The notes beneath the pieces are model-generated. The model did not search any database. It had not been told where the DNA came from and saw only the letters and a list, made by a program, of their open reading frames with translations. DNA of 64,000 bases from Musa acuminata AAA Group (Eukaryota > Streptophyta > Magnoliopsida > Zingiberales > Musaceae): positions 32,587,001-32,651,000 of the forward strand of contig NC_088342.1 of the NCBI RefSeq assembly GCF_036884655.1, in the 5' to 3' direction. Position 1 is the first letter of the stretch. Each line of letters opens with the position of its first letter. The position numbers and the translations under genes are program-made. Of the stretch, positions 57,347-64,000 are shown piece after piece.

Positions 57347-58790
57347 ATGATGACAATCAAATCAATTGATGACGGAGTTAACCTTAACTCCCCCTATCTA
57401 TATGCCATACTTGAGAAAAGACACTCTTGAATTCAGAGCCTTTGAATTCAAGTATCAAACTGATAAGTTGGATTTATTTAAACTTATCAACATGTACATC
57501 ATGATCTAACATTCTCAAGATACGATGCCAAGTATGATGTCAAGTAAGATATTTCAAATATGAAAGATGACAAAGATAGCAATTCATCATTATATGGTAA
57601 GATATCATTTTTAAAATTACAAGTTAAGCTCTAGATATCTTATATGAAAGACATTTATCAATTTGATACGATAAGATATGTTTTTGCCATATTTCAACTC
57701 ATGATATCTTATATGAAAGACATTTATCAATTTGATATGATAAGATATGTTTTTGCCATATTTCAATATGTTTCAAATGATAAGCACATAAGCATTTATA
57801 ATAAGATGCATTGCATATATTGTCATCAATTTACCACATTTTGGTATCATTTCTCCCCCTTTATCATCAACAAAAAGGAGAACAATTCAACAATACAAGT
57901 AAAGATTCATGCCACATTTCAATTTGTATTTGATAATACCAATCGTATTTCTAGCATTCATGACATGGTATCATTTAAAAGTTCTCAATATTAAATGTTA
58001 TCAACATTAAAGCAATAGCTTCCATCAACTTCTCCCCTTTTTCTCATCAAGACTTTACATGAAGAAGGAAAGAAAGGAGAAAATCCATTAAAAATCAACT
58101 TTGTAAAATGATTTGAATCAAGTCAAAAATGATAAAAGAGTTTCATTAAATCATACTTCAATTTTCACAAGGATCAAGATATTCATGTGAAATCAAATCC
58201 TCACTCTTGCAAGTGTTCATCTCATACTAAAAAATTCATATAAAATTTTCTTTCATTAAGAAAGAATTCATGTGAAAGAATAAAAGAAATTTCATGAATG
58301 ACCACATCAAATATATTTCTCATAAAAAAATTCATAAGAGTGAAATCCGTGAGAGATGCATTTATGAATGAATTCCATGTATCCAACATTATTACATGAT
58401 AGAGCAAGGATATGGAATAAACTTGATATGACATTAAACTCATGAAAGTTCCATTCAAGAAGATAGTCCGGAAAAGAAATTCACCAAATTCATGCATTCG
58501 GACAATTTAACATTCCTAACTTCGCAAATGATCATCAAATAATGCGTCAGGTTATAAATACTAAAAGTTGAATGTAATAAGGAATTTATTTAGTTAAAAG
58601 ATTTATCAAGTCTAATTCTTAGAGTGATATATTCATCAAAGTAAGCACAGAATTTCACCAACAGAGTAGGTAACATAATGAAATTTTTGCATCAAAGTAA
58701 GCAGCATTTCAAGATTACAAATAGCAAGGTAATCAACATAAGATTACAACATAAAAGTAAGCATAATACAATAGAGAGATTTCATCCACT
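57347..58790 (-). other. Non-coding 3' part of the minus SIRE-like element
   Basis: AT-rich sequence with a direct repeat of about 67 bp (57637-57703 and 57704-57770, both containing ATATCTTATATGAAAGACAT) and internal reverse purine tracts (57851-57863 TTTCTCCCCCTTT, 58026-58040). No gene is seen. Confidence 0.65.
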
Positions 58791-59901
58791 GCTCATTCAG
58801 GTGGTGGTAAGTTAAAATGTCTAAACAAAGTATTAAACCATTAGTGAATCTATTGCAACTCAGTTAAGATTTGATCTTGGCATTGTTTAAGTCGATCTTG
58901 TCGTTGTTCAAAATGATCCATCCGAGTCCCTATGTTATCGATAGATGAGGGAGGTGCTTGCTATACTGGAGATGAATCATCAAAGGGACCAGTTGGAGGA
59001 GATTGATTATCCCTAAAAATTGGTGTTTCAGGTTCTGGTTCAGGTTGGAGGGGATAAGTCCTTCTAGGCAATCTAGTTCATATACCATTTCTGAATGTAT
59101 ATCTCATCCGTTGAAGTAGATTTCTATTTATGATACTAAATCTATCTAGTTTTATAACTTCTTCTTCGGGTGGAATGTCAATATCATAGGCATGGAGTAG
59201 TCTTGTGATTAAGTCACCATATGGAAGCATCATGTCCTTTTTCGATAGTTCTATCATGTTTTATTGGATTAGATAACCAAAACAATTGTTATGTCCCTTC
59301 ATAATCCAATACATAGTACCTAATTCCATTTGGCTTACTTCATCATGATGATATTATTTTGAGAGAATGATACTTATCAGGATATGATGAAGTATTTTAG
59401 TGCTTAAAGGTAGTAAATGTTTGTAGCTTTTTGGAAGAATCGTTAAGTTAGGATTCCAAAAATTGTTCCTAAGGCATCAACATAAGTAGTCCCAACTGTT
59501 TCTTCATCCCATTATCCTCTAAAATAACACCCTCTTTCTTTAACCAGAATTCTTATGATGTTATAAATTGTTCTATCCATAATGGGTATATGATGTCCTA
59601 ATAGATAGGTAGATACTCTTTCATTTTCATCTATATGTAAATTATTGTAAAATAGTCTAACAAGCCTAGGGTAGATGAGTTCACTTATTTGCAGGATTGG
59701 GAGAATGTTTAGATTAGCAAACCATTGAATGAGTTCTAAGTCACTTAGTTCCTCTAAATCAACATATTTACTTTTATGAACATTCCTAGACTCTATGGAT
59801 GAAAATTTAAGGGCATGTTAATTAGAATCGAAAAGTAAGGAGTCATAATTTTCATCTAATCTTCTCTTTCCTTTGTCCCTAGAGGATCTTCTAGAAGCCA
59901 T
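58791..59901 (-). pseudogene. Extra reading frame of the SIRE-like element
   Basis: From ATG at 59901 the frame reads MASRRSSRDKGKRRLDENYD, reaches an in-frame TAA after about 27 codons (59820-59818) and then continues with a long conserved-looking stretch: ELIYPRLVRLFYNNL, STYLLGHHIPIMDRTIYNII. This resembles the putative plant transposon protein domain often found as an additional frame in plant LTR elements (from memory, PF20167-like). More stops follow toward 58800, where Pro/Gly-rich text precedes the end. It lies between protease and the 3' LTR, where SIRE elements can carry an extra protein. The function is unknown. Confidence 0.5.
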
Positions 59902-60855
59902 GAGACTAAACACATAAATGATGAGAGAACTACACATAAGAGGCAAGATCTATCAATAAATTGAAAGAAAAGGTTTGAGAATTACCCTTCCAGTGATCTT
60001 CTTAAAAGATTGAGATTGATCCTTGAATTTGAAGAAGAGGAGGGTTTCCTAGAGTTTCTAGAGGAGGATCAAGGAGAATGAGGGGTGGAGAGGTGTTTAG
60101 AGGTGTGAGGAAGGAATGTAGGAGGGCTTGGGGTCGGTTCTACCACCGGCCCTAAGTGCCTTTTTATAGGGCAGAGGTTGCGGGCGGTGCTACCGCTTGC
60201 CACCCTTGATAACTAGCGGTGCTACCGCTAGTTGGGCGGTGCCACCGCCTACAGGCAATGAGCACTGCTCACATTGGTGTGTGTTGCTGTTATAGGTGAT
60301 TCCAATTTTACAAGATTTTTATTGTTGTGAAGCACACAACCTTATTTACATCATCATGTAAAATTCACATCATAAGAGGAGAAGACTCATATTGAAGATT
60401 GTACATTCATGATTCATTGTATAAAATGCATACCATACTTAAACATTATATAGAACTTGTATATATAAAAAAAAAATGCATACTATAATTTCATGATTCA
60501 CCATATAAAATTTGTATGCAAGCATCGTAACAACTCATGTGGAAAAATACATATGGCTCATTACGCACACTATAAGATCATGATTTAAGTGAGTGATCCA
60601 AAGAATCAAGAAAAGTCTGAAAACAAAATTTAACAAATTCATGATCTTGTTGGATAAAATTCGATCCGGAAAAAAAATTTAGGGAATGTATCCAAGAAAT
60701 TTAGAAATCCAGAAGAAGTGAGAAAGGGAACTTATGCATATGAATTCTCAGGTTTGAGAGATCAAGATCAAGTGTTTATCACATAAGATTTCAAATAATT
60801 ATTACATTATGATCTTATAAGTATCATTTTATAACTAACAGTTTTAATTCTTATG
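59902..60855 (-). other. Region between the extra frame and the protease remnant
   Basis: Upstream of the ATG at 59901 in element sense is a leader-like stretch with short GGTGCTACCGC motifs (60185-60250), the same kind of palindrome seen in the LTRs. It may be a second promoter region or a captured LTR piece. Integrase and reverse transcriptase, expected here in a complete element, are absent. Confidence 0.5.
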
Positions 60856-62522
60856 ATCCCCTTTTTATTATTTTGGCTAGAGAGCTTTATGAGTTATTTA
60901 AGATCTCTGGTCATAAGCCTTGAGCATCCAAAATCAAAGTATCATCTTTTGCTCCTAGCTTATGATGGTACATTTTTCTATAAAAAGATGAATTTTTGGT
61001 ACCCATTTGACCTTGGGTACCTCAAAAATCAATCTACATAGTTTATCATGTTGCATTAAGTCATCTGAGGTTCTTTTAGGAACCCAAATCAATTTGTATT
61101 GACTATATCTCTTGAATGGACATTTGTACACAATATGTCCAAGTTTGCAACAAAAGTTGCATTTGATATGAGGTGATATATGTAAGGTAGGGCCTTTAAT
61201 AAATGTAGTTGGATTTTAGTGAGAGCTACTCACAAATTCGATTCTGCTTTTTTATGAATGTGACCCTTATTGGCAAGAATCATGTTCAATGACTTGCTAC
61301 CAACCTCAAATTTCTTCAAGGTTTCTTTGAGTAGCAAGTTTTCCTTTTGAAGTATTTCTAGTTCATGGCATTTTGTGTAGGAAGCTAAGTTATTTTCATG
61401 CTCAATCTTTACTCTATCATAGTCGCTAATAAGAGAAGCATGTTCCTTTTTTAAAGAGTTATACTTTTTACTCAAGATTCTACATTCATCAAACAATTCA
61501 TGAAAAGCACTTGAAAGCTCATTAAAAGTTAAATTTGCGTCTAATGAACTTGTTACCTTATCTCCAATAGCCATTAGCACATAGTGAGCAACTTGCTCGA
61601 TGTTGGTTGGCTCCTCTTCTTCGAAAGCACTTGAATCGTCCCATGTAGCTTTGAGAACATTCTTCTTTGGTTGCCTCCTCTTTGCATTCATAACATATCA
61701 CTTGTTCTTTCTTAGGTTTAAATTTATTTTTAGTATCATTTTTAAATTTATTTCTTTTTATGAATCTTTTGAACTTCTTTGTTAAGAGTGTCACGTCATC
61801 ATCAAAGTCCTCATCACTTGAGTTTTCTTTCAAGTGGTCTCTTATGTTCTCAGTGTCATATCCTTCTTGTTCTTTGGAAGAGTGTCCTCAAGCTCTTCAT
61901 GAGCTTTACATGTTATTTCATAGGTCATTAGTGACCCAATTAGTTATTCAAAAGAAAAAATATTTAGATCTTTAGTCTCTTGAATAGTCGTTACTTTAGG
62001 GTCCCAACTTTTTAGTAGAGATCTTAAAATCTTATTAATAAGTTCAAAATTTGATAAACTTTTATCAAGTCCTTTTAGACCATTGATGACATCTGTAAAT
62101 CAACTGTACATGTCTCCAATGGTCTCACTTGGTTTCATTCAAAATAACTCATAAGAATGCACCAAAAGATTAATTTTTGACTCCTTCACTCTACTAGTAC
62201 CTTCATGAGTCACTTTGAGTGTGTGCCAAATGTCAAAAGCAATTTCACAAATCAATACTCGATTAAACCCATTTTTATCTAATGCACAAAACAAGGCATT
62301 CATAGCCTTGGCATTTAAAGTGAAAGTCTTCTTCTCCAACTCATTCCAATCGTTCATTGGAAGAGAAAACTTTTGAAACCCATTTTCTATGATATTCCAT
62401 AATTCGAAATCAATTGAAATTAGGAAGATACTTATTCTAGTCTTCCAATATGTGTAATACATCCCATTGAACATGCGCGGACGTATAATTGAATGACCCT
62501 CTTAGTTGTCGGCAAATGCTAT
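60856..62522 (-). pseudogene. SIRE-like gag and protease remnant
   Basis: By comparison with the + copy, the start codon position (62520-62522) reads ATA instead of ATG, and Gln a few codons later reads TAA. The body (62474-62139) contains TYWKTRISIFLISIDFELW. A further block (61833-61558) has KKEQVICYECKEE, a broken zinc knuckle. A 153-codon frame (61691-61230) ends in a coiled coil. A second knuckle CNFCCKLGHIVYKC follows near 61140-61190. The protease lead FDFGCSRLMT (about 60900-60930) has DFG where the family has DSG. Breaks occur throughout. Confidence 0.8.
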
Positions 62523-62572
62523 CTCTCTTAGGTTTTAAACCAAATGAGAGTGAACCTTGCTCTGATGCCAAT

Positions 62573-63185
62573 TGTTAGGATCAAGAGCGGCACTAAGAGG
62601 GGGGTGAATTAGTGCAATGGAAAACTTTCGCGATTTCAAAAGTTTACATTTTGATTAAAATCGATTCCAACGAAAATCGTTTCGTAAGGAGTTTAACTTG
62701 AAAGCGTATGTGAGTGTAGAAAAGGTAGTAAGAAGGTAATGTAGCTTGCAGTAATGAAACTTGTACAAATTGAAAAGCAAACCAGAATTTAGAGTGGTTC
62801 AGTCTTTGTGACCTACATCCACTTTCGGATTCCTCCTCCGTCGAGGTCACTGGCGTTCACTAAAGGCTTTCCTTCAATAGGCGAAGACCAACCACCTCTT
62901 ACAGTGCTTTCTCCTTTTCATGAGTTTAGGAGAAAACCCTTACAAGTCTCACACCTCTCTTGAATGATTTCAAAACTTAGAAAGGGAGGAGGAGAACTAT
63001 AGCACTTGTTTACAACACTTTTACACCTCAACAATTCAAGATTATCTCAATGCTTTCGTACCCTTTCATGTAGAAAAGAGTGAGGTTTTTATAGGCCCCA
63101 ATGGCTTCAAAAATGGAGCCAAAAAGTTTATCATCCCAGATTTTCGGGGTACTGGTGGTACCATTGCCATTACTGGGTGGTACTA
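62573..63185 (-). repeat. 5' LTR (right) of the minus SIRE-like element, truncated
   Basis: TGTTAGGATCAAGAGCGGCAC..., matching 56046 onward. It carries a G tract (62598-62603) and is interrupted at 63185 within the GGTGGTAC cluster. Confidence 0.85.
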
Positions 63186-63579
63186 TGTTAGAACCCTTGC
63201 AGATTCTAAACTTGGGGTTGATTTCTTTAGGAGATCGGCCTCCTTGGAACTCTATAGGGGTTCCTCCCTCCAAGTTACTGCTCAAAGGCTGCAGAAAAGA
63301 TTCATCTATTGCTTATGAAAAAAGGAGGAATATATGGCTATTTATAGGGCTTCTAAACCCTAACTCTTAATAGGACTCCTACTCAAGACTCCTACTTCTA
63401 ACCAACTCCTAATAGGACTTCTACTCAAGACTCCTATTCCTTTACAACTCCTAATTCTTCTCTAAAAAATAACCTCCTAACCCTAGTTGGCCTTTTCACC
63501 TCTTTAATAGAGGTTAGCTTAGGTAAGTTTTACATGAATGTCCCTCTCAATTAGGACTCTCCTAGCTAGAGTCCTAACA
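63186..63579 (-). repeat. 3' LTR (left) of the chromovirus
   Basis: TG...CA limits with repeats of AACTCCTAATAGGACT (63360-63440). The second LTR is outside the window. Confidence 0.75.
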
Positions 63580-63599
63580 GACCTGCCCTCTTCAAATCA

Positions 63600-63965
63600 G
63601 CCTTGTCCTCGAGGCTAACGATTCATGAATTTTGAAAATTTGATCTTCAAGTTGTCATAGTTCTCCCAAGTGGCATCTTCTGTTGGTAGGTTCACCCACT
63701 GTATTAGCACTTTAGTAGTGGGTCATCATTGTCGAGTCACGATCCGTTGATCAATATTAGCACTTGGCTGGGTCTGGAGTTCTCCTTGGGTAGTCATATT
63801 TGGTGGGTGGCTTTGGGCTGTCTCCAAGCACCTATTTACAACTTCTGTATGGCCGTCGATTTGTGGGTGATATGTCATACTCCTTTTCAATTTAGTACCC
63901 TGTATATGGAATAACTTTATCCAAAATCTGCTCGTGAAGATGTAAGTAGAATTTATCATAAGCAC
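63600..63965 (-). pseudogene. Integrase C-terminal part and chromodomain, internally deleted
   Basis: On the minus strand, IFTSRFWIKLFHIQGTKLK and YHPQIDGHTEVVNRCLET give the integrase core end, with the catalytic Glu in HTEVVNR. The text then jumps to QGELQTQPSANIDQRIVTRQ, skipping most of the integrase C-terminal domain. After a stop, VLIQWVNLPTEDATWENYD gives a chromodomain-like end, followed by a stop near 63625. Chromodomains in such elements guide insertion to particular chromatin. The upstream part of pol is beyond the window edge. Confidence 0.8.
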
Positions 63966-64000
63966 AATGCGTCCCTTACAGTGTAATTTTTTTTAGTCCC

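Larger units (their letters stand above)
56046..63185 (-). mobile_element. SIRE-like copia, minus strand, inserted in the + copy
   Basis: The 3' LTR is 56046-57331, followed in reverse by the purine tract (ATCTCCCCCTTTTTT, 57332-57346). The 5' LTR starts at 62573 and is cut at 63185 by a Ty3 element. The primer site is the reverse of GCTCTGATGCCA (62559-62570). Gag and a protease remnant are at the right, an extra reading frame at 58800-59901, and no integrase or reverse transcriptase is seen. Confidence 0.85.
63186..64000 (-). mobile_element. Ty3/gypsy chromovirus, minus strand, runs off the window
   Basis: The left LTR is 63186-63579 (TGTTAGAACCCTTGC...GAGTCCTAACA), followed by the reverse purine tract (GACCTGCCCTCTTC). 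Coding sequence of the 3' end of pol lies at 63600-63965. It inserted into the 5' LTR of the minus SIRE-like element. Confidence 0.82.

Overview
The window is nuclear DNA of a flowering plant. It holds spliced genes with GT..AG introns, a FRIGIDA-like protein, a GASA/snakin exon, casein kinase 2 alpha exons, and mostly nested Ty1/copia and Ty3/gypsy LTR retrotransposons. The repeat style suggests a monocot with a repeat-rich genome, possibly Zingiberales such as Musa or Ensete. That is a guess; no marker in the window settles it. I see no rRNA, tRNA, CRISPR or prokaryotic gene.

Layout. 1-5243: the tail of a SIRE-like LTR fused to two tandem copies of an LTR plus degenerate Ty3-type gag-protease. 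5244-33043: remains of a casein kinase 2 alpha (CK2a) gene on the + strand, with exons at 5538-5699, about 32703-32820 and 32973-33043. Its intron is split by one Ty3-type LTR (6223-32663, target duplication ATCAT on both sides) that received six further insertions: a SIRE-like LTR (7522-17715), a second SIRE-like LTR inside it (8345-9685), a non-autonomous LTR element (9923-17209) that carries a solo Ty3 LTR (13839-16564), a full-length copia (19235-28052, target duplication CAGCT) and a copia that lost its reverse transcriptase (28687-32512, target duplication TGCAT). A third copia (33050-38994, target duplication TAATA) sits just after the last visible CK2a exon.

39000-48260 is the gene-bearing part. 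It has a GASA/snakin C-terminal exon (39277-39467, +), a MULE-like element with a captured DUF3537 gene fragment (39869-41093), and a complete-looking FRL3 gene on the minus strand (coding 42610-44703, 5' UTR exon near 48140-48230) whose large 5' intron holds a TRIM element (45484-46010). 48260-51490 is AT-rich spacer. 51491-63185 holds two SIRE-like copia elements, one + and one inserted into its 3' LTR in reverse. From 63186 to the end is a Ty3 chromovirus in reverse.

Only FRL3 looks like an intact host gene. The GASA exon may be functional if its upstream exons lie elsewhere, and CK2a is a pseudogene. All transposon protein genes visible here are broken, several by stops that look like C-to-T or G-to-A changes. 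The least explained structure is a set of four hairpins in the copia leader (22303-22615). They share an identical 17-nt tip but have different outer stems that still pair.
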